A DNA stretch of 64,000 nt from Scatophagus argus. Taxonomy: Eukaryota > Chordata > Actinopteri > Scatophagidae. The stretch covers positions 10,469,902 to 10,533,901 of the forward strand of contig NC_058516.1 of NCBI RefSeq assembly GCF_020382885.2. The letters run 5' to 3'. Of this stretch, positions 1 to 11,681 are shown in pieces. The notes beneath the pieces were generated by a model. It saw nothing but the letters and a program-made list of their open reading frames with translations. It was not told the origin of the DNA and searched no databases. The stretch's first letter is position 1. Every line of letters begins with the position of its first letter. Both the position numbers and the translations under genes were made by a program.

Positions 1-144
1 GAAGATGTCGACCAGGTTCCCGTTGCACAGCCCCTGCTTCTTGCCGGGGCTCTTCCGCCGCCGGTGAGTTGTCGGTCGGTGGGCGTGTTGCTCTCTCGCC
101 TGTCGCTTCTGTCGGATCAAACCGCTGGCGATCGCCGCTGCCAT
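1..144 (-). CDS. fgf14: fgf14 alternative first exon 1A (FGF-homologous factor 4, isoform A N-terminus), cut by the window edge
   Basis: Reading the minus strand from the ATG at 144-142 gives 48 codons that start MAAAIASGLIRQKRQARE and run into GLCNGNLVDIF at the window edge. Both blocks match what I recall of the FGF14 isoform-A N-terminus. The glycine after MAAAIAS and the GLCNGNLVDIF block fit FGF14 rather than FGF12 or FGF13. FGF14 is a non-secreted FGF homologue that binds the C-terminal tail of voltage-gated sodium channels; the A-type N-terminus promotes long-term channel inactivation. There is no signal peptide, as expected. The rest of this exon (about 16 codons in human) and the shared core exons lie beyond base 1. 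The segment between the two blocks is basic and differs from human. Exon 1B of the same gene lies 23.5 kb upstream at 23,952-23,652. Confidence 0.93.
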   Translation of the reverse strand, partial: MAAAIASGLIRQKRQAREQHAHRPTTHRRRKSPGKKQGLCNGNLVDIF

Positions 145-1500
145 GTCTCCGCCGAAACAGCCGACACAAAAACAGCCGGGTCTCTGTCCGTGTCTCCAGT
201 CTCTTCAGTTGTGTCCACCGGAGGGGACAGAACGCAGACAAAACCCAGACACAAACCTCCAGTCTCCGCTTTACCAGCTATAACGGCTCCATACTTCAGT
301 CACAACGCGGTGAAGTCCAAAATAAACACACCACTTCACGTTACAGCATATTTTCTGTTGTCTTTATCCCCCGGGCCATTGATTAAAAAGGTACAGCGGT
401 TTACCTGTCCGTCACGTTTCACCGGTCTGTCTGTCAGTCAAATAACAGCAGCTGTCACTGAACGGCTCTTCCAGCCGATTTTACCGGACCCCTTCTGTCA
501 ATTTGTGTTCGGTCAACAGGAGAGACAAACAAGAATATCTGAACGGGAGAAAAATGTCCCACAGAGCAATTCAGCCCTCTCCTCTGAAAACCGTCCGTTT
601 GTATTCCGCTGACAGAAGCGCGAGGCGCGCGTGCAGCGGCAAGCCGCGCCAGCTGCGTGAATCTAACAAGAGTCACCCAGAGCATGACCGGAACAAGGGC
701 GGTCTGGCCTTCAAAGTTAAAGCTTAGTAAGATTTCTTTTTTTCCAAATGGATTGTATACCGTAATGACTGACTTTACCGACAAAAAATTTAAACCTTTT
801 ACACAGTATGAGAGAATACAGCATACTTATTTATAGTCGACTATTGTTTCATTCTTCTGTCATTTTGCTACTTGTTGCTGCCATCAAGTGGTCAATTTGC
901 ATTTAATGAAATTTTAAGGGAAGTCATCTTTTTTTCTCTCATAAAAAAAAATCCACTCAAAAATTTGGTTTTAGAAAAATGAGTTTTACACACTGATGTA
1001 TGCTTGTTATAGTTTGTTCATCGTTTTAAATATCGTTAACAAGAGCTGTTACATAGTAATTTCTTGCAGGAGGCTATTACAGATCTGGTAATATTACAGT
1101 ATACAGACATTGTATTGTTAGTGTTATTCCTTTAATCATTTTAAGCCTATAATGTGCCTGTAGGCCTATTTAACACAAAAGTGTTTTTTTTTCTCTTCTT
1201 TCCTCTTTCTTTTTAAAGTCTTCGGGGAACATCACACGAGATATGTTTAGCACATTTACTTAATGTGGTCTGAAGCTTACATTATCGATTTATTTATTTG
1301 TTTTATTTTGAAAGTAATGACCGGAAGTCCTTGTGATTGACACGCTGGGTGATTTGACGTTGGAAAGAGCGAGCGCTCTTTGGAACCACGCGGGCGCTGG
1401 CGCCACGCGCCGAGCGAGCAGTCGCACGCGCTCTCAAAAACAACTTGTCATCTTCATTAGGGGCTGATGTGTGTGGGGGGGCGGTGTTGGGGGGGGCGAC
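145..1500 (-). promoter_or_regulatory. fgf14: 5' UTR and likely promoter region of the fgf14 exon 1A transcript
   Basis: The sequence directly upstream of the 1A start codon on the minus strand is moderately GC-rich with scattered CpGs, notably at 620-655. It has no long open frame matching a known protein. A second CpG-dense block lies at about 1,360-1,435, followed by two guanine runs at 1,472-1,498. No TATA box is obvious. The promoter assignment rests on position and CpG density only; the transcription start cannot be read from the sequence. Between the two CpG blocks (about 730-1,320) the DNA is AT-rich and featureless. Confidence 0.45.
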
Positions 1501-3575
1501 ACAGTTCGGCTGGAACCATTAGCCGGTGCCCGAATAGGGTGCGAGAACGCGGGCCACTGCTGTTCACTGACTGAGTCTAAAGAAGTAGAATAGAGGAGAA
1601 TAATAATAACAATATTAGCAAAGAGTAGAAAAACCTGTAGCTTATCTCCAGCTGATCTGTTATATGCTAGGGTAATATTTGCATCACACTGCTGTGACGT
1701 CATGGTTGAGAGTGTGATTGAACGTCAAATAACTGTTGGCGGGTGTTCTGGCAGACATGTTGAATTACCTAAAAGAGTTGATGCCTTTACTTTAAAAGCT
1801 TTCAATACAAAAACACTACTGGTGTGTGGGTGTATTTTGGTATAGTGGTGACTGGCGTTTATTTGCCAAAAAATTGGCGCATTTTTTACCTGAATCCTCC
1901 CTACACTATTTCCTTAGTTTGGGGTCTTGAACTCATATATGACTCGAATCCTTCTACCAGGACTGTAGCTACGAAGGCACCGAAAGTCATCTATGGTCGG
2001 ACAATTTGGGGGAGGGGATTGGACAATTTACAATTAAAATTAAACACATTTTTTGAGTGATGGGGGCTTTAAATTTGAGTAATTTCATTCCAACAATTTT
2101 TTTTCCTGTCTGTGGAAAAACTGCAGACAATACATCTGAAAAGTTAAACATATAAATAATAATCAGCATTTTTTTTAAAAAATGGCTAGTCTTATTTATT
2201 AATTATAAATAAGACTGTATTATCATCATTATATTATTAATTATTTCAAACTGACAAAAGTGAAAAATATAAATCTAATGTTTAGGAATGCCACGCAGAC
2301 AAGGAAACTCTGCTCCACTCATTACTTTCTCCCACATATTCCTGCTGTGTGTTCTCAGCCCATGAAAGGCCGTCTGAATTAACGTTTAAAAATGCAAGAG
2401 GAAGAAGGGGCGGAGGGCGCGACTGATTGGCTGATAAACTGGAGGGCCGGCGGCCTCACATGTCTGGTTTGTCTACTGTACATGTGCTCAGACCTTTCAA
2501 ACAGGTCGCCAGCTGTAAGTTTATACTACAGGACTGAATACAGTACGCTCTCACATTTCCTCCACGCCGTGACAACGTGTGGGTCAGTATCAGGTTTTAA
2601 ATGCTGTGATCACACTTGAGCGGTGTTACGAAATCAAGTGAAGGATATGGTACAGATAATAATAACTGCATTGTACAACCAGACACATAAATTTCAGCAT
2701 GAGTTTGTCTTTCCGGTGCGGCATGTAGGTCAGCCATGACCCTGGAACAAAGAGTTGGGCTAGGACCCAGCTGGACATAAAGAACACACAGAAATGAAAC
2801 GTTCCTTTCTTCTGGTCAAATTGATATCAAAGAAAAAAACGCGACACATTGTTCCAGTCGTACGTTTCCTTGCGATGAATAATGGACTATAGAGTTTGAC
2901 CGTGTCAGTTTTTGAAAGGCGGGGTGGAAGCAGCATTGTATCAGGGACACGGCTCATCAGCTCGGAAAAGAATAATTCTCTCAAGACGCTCTGACATCTT
3001 ATTAAAAAGTCTCAGGAACGTTTTGTGCTTCAAAAACACTGTCCTACATTTCCTTTAGCACCAACAATGAGGCATAATTTCCACTTTTGCATGGATCTGA
3101 TGAAATTTCCTTATCGCAATCATCCAAAGGGATGAACCACTTCAATCACTGTCAGCAGCAAATGTCAGCTTTGCATATAAGATTGCTTAACAGCTTGATT
3201 GTCATTCAATATGCTGATTGCAATCATTTCCCCAAGGGGATAAAGCCTTTCGACCCCAGTATAGATCGTTGTTATACTATAACTCTTTCGATTGTTTTGT
3301 TAAAAGTGTGGCTCCATTTAAAAAATACTCCATGATATATTAAGTAAATTCTTGCCTTTAAAATCATTCACAATAAATTAAAGTGCTATTTATTCCCAGG
3401 TATTCTAGTCCATGTTGAGTGGATGCAGAAAGGACTTGAGGGGGCAGCAGATGATTCATACGTGATTAAAAAATAATCAGTTGTCGCTTTGAGGCCTCAT
3501 GACGTGAGGAGATGGTCAGAACACTTGAACCAAAATACTTCAGCACCGTGGACAGCGAACAGACTCTCTCTCTGA

Positions 3576-3690
3576 CACTGTGTTCCTCCACCTCTGCATG
3601 TGTGTGTGTATCTCTGAATAACACACACACGCAAAGGTGGAGGGACACAGTGTGTGTGTGTGTTATTCAGAGATACACACACACACACAC
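3576..3690. repeat. Interlocked inverted repeats (order A-B-A'-B') with CA/GT runs
   Basis: Segment A (3,576-3,597) is the near-perfect reverse complement of A' (3,631-3,652), with 2 mismatches in 22. Segment B (3,599-3,630), whose core is GTATCTCTGAATAAC, is the reverse complement of B' (3,653-3,690); the 15-base core is exact at 3,608-3,622 and 3,662-3,676. The arms therefore interleave instead of nesting. Confidence 0.85.
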
Positions 3691-4092
3691 TCAGTTTTCT
3701 CCAAGGTATCACAGAAATGTGATGTACTTCCCCTCTCATGCCCACTAGGTGGCACCAGAGCGCGTCTATAGGCCCAACAACAGGACATCGCCATTGACAA
3801 CAGCATTAACAGTTTTAGTGCATCAATAACACAGTGGTAGCTCACCGTGTGTGGCACATAATGATCAGGAGCAGCGAGGGACTGCAGAAACTAGACAAAA
3901 GCATTAGAAAATTGAAAAACATATAAAAACACTATAAAAACAAATGGAGTTCTGAATGGAGACAAGAGCTTATATTAGTTTTATCCTTGAGAACTGAATA
4001 TGTCTCAGTGCTTTTATGTTTTTTCATTTTCATCCTGACGTACTTGGTTTTCTTGGTCCTGTTAAGGTATCATATAGACTGATACAGACAGA

Positions 4093-4112
4093 GCAGCAGC
4101 AGCAGCAGCAGT
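4093..4112. repeat. Short CAG trinucleotide repeat
   Basis: A run of about six AGC/CAG units lies in the fgf14 intron. It sits in a short minus-strand open frame of no recognised identity, so it is treated as a simple repeat. Confidence 0.7.
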
Positions 4113-5458
4113 CTGTCATCCTGGTTCTTTGTCTTTGGTCCCACCTCAGCAGGTAAACCCCGCAGTCTTTGACAGGATTATTATTTTTTTTTTCATTTTG
4201 TCCCTTATGTTGCTGACACACGACTATTTAAGCACAGAAGAAAACCACTCATTCGCCCTTGCTTGTCTCTCTCCCAGACAGCAGGAGAAGAAGAAAAAGA
4301 AAAAGAACACAAAATAAGAGAGAGATGAGTGTGTTGGTGTGTACGCAGTTTTATCCAGGTCAGTCCAAGTGAAGGAGTTATGAATAAATCAAAGCTACAT
4401 TTGCATTAAAATTCATCTCTTCTGCTGCTTTTTATAACATCCGAGGAAGGCGGGACACGGCTGTTAAACTTCAAACGAAAAGTTCTTTGCACGCCGTTCT
4501 CCTTCCATCAACTTTTTCCAGCATCACCACCATGGCAGAGAGCACAGACACACACACACACAGATTAACACAAGAACACACACAAATCATGCAAATAAAC
4601 AGAAATATGCACCACTGCTCATGAATAAAAATGAAATACTTTTGTCATCTACCCATTGCATTACACACTCCTGTTCTTTCCTGTTGTATCTGAAGCTTTC
4701 CTGCATGTCTGCCTTTGCACAATTTTCTTCAGACAGGTGCAACAGCGCCCTCTACATGCACTAAAAGAACACAGCACTCATCCACCCTGTCTTTCTCCGA
4801 AATCCCTCTTTCTTTCACACTTCCCTCCAATCCACCCTCGTATGGATTTTGATTTTATACACTGTTCACCCTCTCATTGTTCTGTACCTTCTCTAGAGGA
4901 TATATATTGATTGTATTTATTTGTTATTATTCCTATGAGTTTCTAATGCAGCACCAGACAGAAAAGATGTTTTTCAAACCTTCCCTGCATCTTCATAGTC
5001 TCACTTTGTTGGAAGACACTAGCACGAAGGGTGAGTTTATCCAAAAAGTATGTGCTGCAGATGGTAGAGATGTGTGGCAGGGGTCACCTTGTGTCATTAC
5101 ATTCAAACTGTCAGCAGGATTTTAGGAGGCAGAAGCTGCAATGAGGATGACAGCATGTACTGTACCTCGGAAAAATAGAGACGTGACCTTGCATAACTGA
5201 TGAGAGTTAAAAAAAAAAAAAAAGGAAAATGTGAGCAAAAAGGTTATGTCAGAATGTTCACCCCGCATAATAGCTGTAGATAAGTCAAACACTTAAGAGT
5301 AACTTTGCAAAGAGCAATTTGTTGTAAATCCTCTTGTTGATAATTCAGAGGTTAATCTAATCATTCTGGGAATACCATGAAATTTCTTCCAACACCACAA
5401 TTACATAACCTTTCCTCTAGTGCCAACCTTAGGAAAAAAATATATATAAACAAGATAT

Positions 5459-5985
5459 ACTATATAGACAAAAGTATATAGACACCCCTCTTTATGGGGC
5501 TGTTGTCCAGGGTTTGGGCTCAGCCCCTCACTTCCAGTGAAGGGAGATCTTAATGCTTCAGCATACCAAGACATTTTGGACAATGCTATGCTTCCAACTT
5601 TGTGGCAGCAGTTTGTTGAAGGCCCTTTTCTATTCCAGCATGACTGTGTCCCAGTGCACAAAGCAAAGCTCCATAAAGACATGGCTGGATGAGTTTAGTG
5701 TGGAAGAACTTGACTGGCCCACACAGAGTCCTGACCTCAACCCAATCCAACTGGAACAGAGATTGTGAGCCAGGTCTTTTGGTCCAACATCAGTGTCTGA
5801 CCTCACAAATGCTCTACTGCATGAACGGGCACAAATTCCCACAGAAACATTCCAAGATCTTGTGGAAAGCCTTCACAGAAGAGTGGAAGCTGCTGCAAAG
5901 CTGTCTGTGTTTAGAATGCGAGGTCATTAATGTCATCTTGGTGTAACAGTTAGGTGCCCCAATACTTTTGTCTTGTTGAGTGCAT
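5459..5985 (+). mobile_element. Non-autonomous Tc1-like transposon remnant, copy 1
   Basis: The left end reads ACTATATAGACAAAAGTATA and the right end (5,955-5,981) reads CCCCAATACTTTTGTCT, its inverted complement. Between them is the 3' part of a Tc1-type transposase gene on the plus strand. A frame at 5,553-5,768 contains KTWLDEFSVEELDWPTQSPD followed by LNPI, the signature around the last acidic catalytic region of Tc1 transposases. Immediately after NPI the codons for the usual HLWDE motif are missing and the frame ends at a TGA, so the copy is internally deleted and dead. A second copy of the same family lies at 10,170-10,491 in the same orientation. Confidence 0.85.
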
Positions 5986-7596
5986 TTATTAGTTCTAAGG
6001 ACCACATTAAGTTAAAAGTGAGGCACATTAGTATAAGGAACACATACTTTTGATCAAAAGATTTCAAACAACGCACATTAGACACAGCAAAAACAACAGG
6101 ATGTTTGCCGAGTATGTTTTGTTCGACTCCTTCAACTAATAATTATGTTTTTCATCCATGTATCGCTTAAAAACACAAAAAAGAAACATATTAACGTGAA
6201 TAAACCCAATGAACCAATCAAAAGCAGTAGCACTGAGAAAGCAAGATTCATCGCTGACATTTCCAAGAGTTTGTTCACCAAGAATGGAGGGCTGCCTACG
6301 CCTGCCAGGAAGAAACGAGTTATTGTACAGCACACGCACTAAAATCTGCTTGACTACCTTGAGAGAAGTACTGAACATGTTGGGTGTGGGAGGATGACAA
6401 CAACTGTTTGTTTCTGAGCTTTTTATTTTTCTGTGTGTTCATGAATATATAGTACAATAGGATAACTGTGCTCAAGCCCAGATGGGGAACTGGATGGAAG
6501 CACGAGATTCTTGTTTTGAGAAATGTGCTTTCCTACCATACTTTTGTGTACTTTGGGGTTGTTTTGGACTAGGCTCCTTAGTACCAAATGAAGGAAAATA
6601 TTAAAGGTACTTGTACAGCACTGTATTTAAGATTTCCTGGATCTCAACATCCTCAAAGCCAAATACAGTCCCTGCAGCCAGCCTTCCAAAATCTGAAAAT
6701 ACTGTTATAGCAGCCAGCTCAAAAATATAAATTTGTGGAATATTCAGGTGTCCACAAACAATGGTGTATACTTGATCGATTTTCTACCTGAGCTCATAAC
6801 TCAGCAAACTGCTTTGCAGAATGGTTTCTGATCTGTTTCGGTTTCGATTTCTCACCGAGAGGATTAATATCAGTTTCTGTCTGAAGTACCTTGGCTCTAC
6901 ATGTGGACTCCTTTTGGGTACATTAAACATGGAAAAGCGTCCTCTAGAGTGTTCTTCCAGTGAAGAAAATGCAGTAAAGCCTACCCTCTGAGTAGCCCTT
7001 AAATTGGAGACAAACATGAAGTGTCACACAGGCTGGATAGTTGGCCTCCACGTCCCTTAAATAGTTAAACAGTTAATTCCCTTTGTGTTTTAATTGCAGA
7101 CATATAGTTGTTATAGCTTTAAATCTGAATCACATAAATAATCTTAACCAGGTTCATCATAAAACCATCCAAACTTTCTTTCTGTGTGCTGATGTCACCC
7201 CCCCAGCACAAACCTGGCGCCCCTGCCCCTCAAACAGCCGCCTCTGCCTCCTCGCTCCAAAACCTCTAAATTAATACGATGTATGCTGTTTAATTAATCT
7301 GGAATCAAACTTAAATAAGCTTGTGGTATAGAGGGGTTGTCTGGTTGTGAATATGACCCTCAGACACTGTTCACATTATCCGTTGAATCAACAGAAGTTA
7401 CAATTATTATTTCAAACAGCATCTCTGTAGGTGGCGCTCTTTTCTTTCTCTGTGGTCCTGCCGTTGCTCTGAGCAAACAGCTGACAAAGGGAAAGCAACA
7501 GGTAAACACTGAAACACTGCGCTGAATCAAACGGCCAGAAATATCATCTCCATCTGCGGGCAGCAGAGGAGGAAAGAGTTGAAAAGAGATGATGAT

Positions 7597-7628
7597 GGAG
7601 AAAGAGAGAGAGAGAGAGAGAGAGATGG
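7597..7628. repeat. (AG)n microsatellite
   Basis: An uninterrupted GA run in the fgf14 intron, followed by scattered CA runs at 7,750-7,775 and 7,905-7,922. Confidence 0.85.
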
Positions 7629-8059
7629 AGTGACAGGAAGGGGAAAGAGAGACAGACAGATGTGGGTGGGTGTTCCCCAGACAGGAGTGTGAGGATAGCC
7701 ACTCTGAACTGAGCAGGATGAGTCATAATTTACACTCAGACACCCGCCCACATGCGCACACACACACACACTCATGGAAGCGCAGACACGGGGAAGTCCA
7801 CTGTTACCTAGGTAACGAGTGATTAGTGACGCAGGTGGGTCTCCGAGCGAGGAGAGAGATATAGAGAGAACACCTGCTGAATGCTGAGAGGGTAGCACGC
7901 ACGCACGCACACACACACACACATCTGGCATCAATTACATTCATCGTGCTGCGACTCTGACTTTATGTTTCCGCTCTGCCGATGGGTTTCTCTCTCTCAC
8001 ACACACACAAACACACACAAAAACATACACTGCAGCTGAAAGGCAAAAAAAGCTAGTAA

Positions 8060-8345
8060 ACAACAGTGTCTATCCTTCCCTCTCACCTTTTCTCCTCTCT
8101 TGTTTCCTCTCCCCTTACCTCCCTTCAACCCATTGCCTTGTCTCCTCTCCTCTCCTCGTCTCCTCCCTGTTCTTTTTTCATCTCCTTTCCCTCCTCGTCT
8201 CCTCTCCTGGTGTTTCCTTTACTCGCCTCCTCTTCTCTCTCTGCTCTTAGTTTCATCTCCTTTCCTCCCATCTTTTTTTTGCCTCCCGTCTCCTCTCATC
8301 TTGTCCAATCTCCTTCCCTCCTTTCCTTTCCTCTCCTCTAGTGTG
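8060..8345. repeat. Long polypyrimidine (TCTCC-rich) tract
   Basis: About 285 bases of almost pure C/T on the plus strand, made of degenerate TCTCCTCTCCTCG-like units. It creates several false open frames rich in Ser, Leu and Pro. It is intronic to fgf14. A shorter purine-rich stretch follows at 8,378-8,407. Confidence 0.9.
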
Positions 8346-10169
8346 CTCATCTATCTTTTGTAACATCACCAACTCAGCAGGGAGGAGGAGGAGAGAGGGA
8401 ATGGAGGGACTAAATTATTCATTCACACCCCCCCCATCTTTTCTTCCATCTCTGTCTGCTGTCTCTAGTGAATCCCCCTCCTCTCGTACTCCTCTGTCTC
8501 TCTGTTACACCTGAAGATCCGAAGATTTACGGGTGTATGCGTCTCACAAGGACAAATCATATATCGTGTTTTTGTTCCTGTCAAATCAGTTTCAGTCAGG
8601 ATGCTTAAAGTAACCTTTATTACCGCAAATTTAACTTTTTGATAGGGGGAAATGGGGTGTGACATTCAGTCTTTGTAACCTAGCAACCACAGACAAAGTT
8701 ATGTGCATCATCACAGAGGAAGAAAGGAACAAGTCTTTTGCTCTGACAATTTCCTGCTGTATCTAAATAGAAGCTGTAGATATGTTTGAGGTTACATTAA
8801 AAGTCAGTGTGTAGCTTAGAGTCACAAAGTCCCCAATCTGACTCAGGATCAGCTACAAAGGAAAGTTTGTCCAGAGTTTGCCAACATTAGCCAATCGTAC
8901 TAGTCATACCAGGCCACGCAAAAGGAAAAATAAGTTTTATTTCTTACAAACTCATATCTTATCTGAATAAGTTGCAGGTGGGGAGATGGTAGTACTAGGT
9001 TTTCCTGAAGAGAGTGTTGCTCTTAGCAGAACAAGAAAAACTTTGAACTAATTTGGCAGACAAGGAAGCTGATCTAATTGACTGCAAGAGAACAGTAGAT
9101 AGACTGGAGAGATACAGAGGACGAAGACGAGGGGGGGACCGGTTATGACGGAAGAGCCAGAGACACGAGTACAAACAGATTGGTGTCGATGGTCACGTTG
9201 AACCGAGCCACACGTTCTTATTCAGTCTGGAAGGACCTGAGCCAAAGCACGGAATCAGAAAAAAAACGTTTGCATTTGTGAGCCATTTGACCCTGTAGGA
9301 CTCAGGTTTCAATTTTACCACACTTCAGTTAGCTTCCACCCGATCTCTCAGTAACCTCAGCTCTGATTGGCTGCGTCCCTCTCAACCATTGATTACGAGT
9401 GAGGGCTTCACGGACTGTAGTTCTCTAAATACATCATATATTATTATTGATCTCGCCTATAAAAGCTTCCCCATTTAAAGCTTGAGGGACATTTAAAAAA
9501 AAAAAAGAAAAAAGAAGGGATATCCCTGGGAAGTGTTGCTCCAATATTTCTGGTGTTGTTGGTGCTTTGAAGTGTGAAGTCATAACAGTGAAAGTCAATT
9601 CGTGTTAGTCAAGCCTTTTCCCCAGAGTGACCAAGTGTAAAACAGACTGAAGACACCGGTTGTGTGTGAAAAGAAGCAGTCTGCTCTAACATTACTTCAT
9701 CCATTATGGCTGTCGGTTGCTGAATTTTTACTAAAAATAAAGTCACACATTATTTTCATGCTAAATTCCGCAAGGATATAGGGTTCGGTGCAGTCTAATT
9801 ATATGAAGAGTTCTTCATAAAAGCAGTATTTCGATACGATGTTTTGAGGCATTTCCCTCCATTTTCCCTGAGAGCTCAGTGGTCACAGGCAGCTGCTGGA
9901 GCAGGTATAGCAGGGGGCTCGACAGTCATCAGTAACAATTTTACATGCAAAATGACAACAGTTGAAAATGGAAGACTTCTGCGTCACAGCGGTTATATAA
10001 TCGCCCCAGATCTTTCCTCAAAAAGTCCAAACTTCAGAGGGAGAAGGGAGGAGAGGGGAGGAGAAGGAGAGGGTGGAGCTGTGGGGAAGTGGAGGAGGGT
10101 GGGATAAGAGTTTGAATTAAGGAGGTGCTGAAAGTCAAAGCAGGATAGAGGACAGAGAGCATGAAAATA

Positions 10170-10491
10170 CACCGTATAGACACAAAGCAAAGCTCCATAA
10201 ATTGGCCCACACAGAACCCTGACCTCAACCCCATCCAACACCTTTGGGATGAAATGAGACGGAGATGGTGAGCCAGGCCTTTTGGTCCAACATCAGTGTC
10301 TGACCTCATAAATGCTCTACAGCATGAATGAGCAAAATTCCCACAGAAAAAAATCTTGTGGAAAGACTTCACAGAAGAGCAGAAGCTGTTATAGCTGCAA
10401 AGCTGCCTGTGTGTTTAGAATGAGAAGTCATTAAAGTCCCTGCCGGTGTAATGGTCATTTATCCCAATACTTTTGTCTATTTAGTGTATAT
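10170..10491 (+). mobile_element. Non-autonomous Tc1-like transposon remnant, copy 2
   Basis: This copy is clearly homologous to the one at 5,459-5,985: both share the block running from CACAAAGCAAAGCTCCATAA to the CCCAATACTTTTGTCTAT end. It lacks the transposase segment before WP-TQSPDLNP but keeps the codons for HLWDEMRRRW that copy 1 lost. The right end (10,464-10,491) is ATCCCAATACTTTTGTCTAT followed by TTAGTGTA. No intact protein can be made. Confidence 0.85.
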
Positions 10492-11628
10492 GATGTGAAA
10501 ATGTGAATAAATGCAAAAAAAAAAAATGAGTATGAATGATCTCACTGAAATGAATCTAAAAGATAACATAGCAAATCTTAGTAAGAAATAAAAGGAAAGA
10601 AAAAATGGATCATTCATTTTGGGCAATTTATTAAAAACAGATTGTGCAGTGCAGTCCGTCCAGCAGACTGCCATGATACCACTTAATCCTCTCTCTATTA
10701 TCTACTTAACTTCCCTACTTAACCTGCACACCGTGACAACATTTGATGGCAGACTGAAGAGTCTTCAGTTTTCACCTGAATTCGGCCACTACCCTACCTG
10801 GAGAGTGTTTGCCATCACTTTATTTTAACTAGGTTAAAGAACACTCTAGCTTAAGGAAGCCACATAGATTCTTTCATTTGTGTAATTTTAATTTCTATGC
10901 ATCAACAAAGCCATTTTCTACTAAACCGTCCAGACAACAAGACAACAACACTATGAAATAATGACTCAATATGCTTCAGACTTCAAAGAATCTAACTAAA
11001 ACAACTATTAGCATATTGGTCTTTAACACAGTCATCAACGTGACTGATTGATTGAGCTTTCCATTAATCAGTGCGCCAAACTCAATGACAAAATGAGCTG
11101 TTTGTCACCGACTCTAAAAACATCACTTATGAGCATTTTCGGATCTTCCAGTGCCTACCAGAACCATTACAAATGACTGTAATGACACTGTTCATTTTAC
11201 CTTCTGATCTACCGCTGCAGTGGTTAAGACATGGTTAAAATGAGGCATTAAAGTACTTAGAAAATGAAAGCACCATTCAGGGTCACACTGAACCACAGGG
11301 AAAGAGTTTTGCGGTATAACGGAGGTCGCTTTAGTGTGACTGAACTGCATTTGAGAAGGTGAACTCTTGCATGACTCCCTTTCTTGCAACATTCCTTGAG
11401 CCAGCTAGTGACCAAACACAATCTCCCGTTGATATGGAGGCACAGCACTAAAGTACAAAGCAGCACCGTTCAATAAAACTCACCTGTGTACAGGTGTGCA
11501 CCAAAGTCGCAAATCCCAAAAAAGAATTATCTTGTAATAAGGAGAAGGAATAAAGCCAGTCAGAAGATTACAGTGCAGACTGCAACCTAATGTCATGACT
11601 AATTAATTTATTCTCTCCCTCTCTTTCT

Positions 11629-11631
<3 letters not shown>

Positions 11632-11679
<48 letters not shown>
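11632..11679. repeat. (GT)n microsatellite, about 24 units
   Basis: A long pure GT run, preceded by a CT-rich stretch, in the fgf14 intron. Confidence 0.95.

Positions 11680-11681
<2 letters not shown>

Noticed and set aside
7527..7934. 135-codon minus-strand frame
   Set aside because: It is built from GA and CA microsatellites, is rich in Ser, Leu, Val and Cys, and has no family resemblance.
8066..8363. Two overlapping plus-strand frames of 87-91 codons rich in Ser, Pro and Leu
   Set aside because: They are by-products of the polypyrimidine tract, which rarely contains stop codons.
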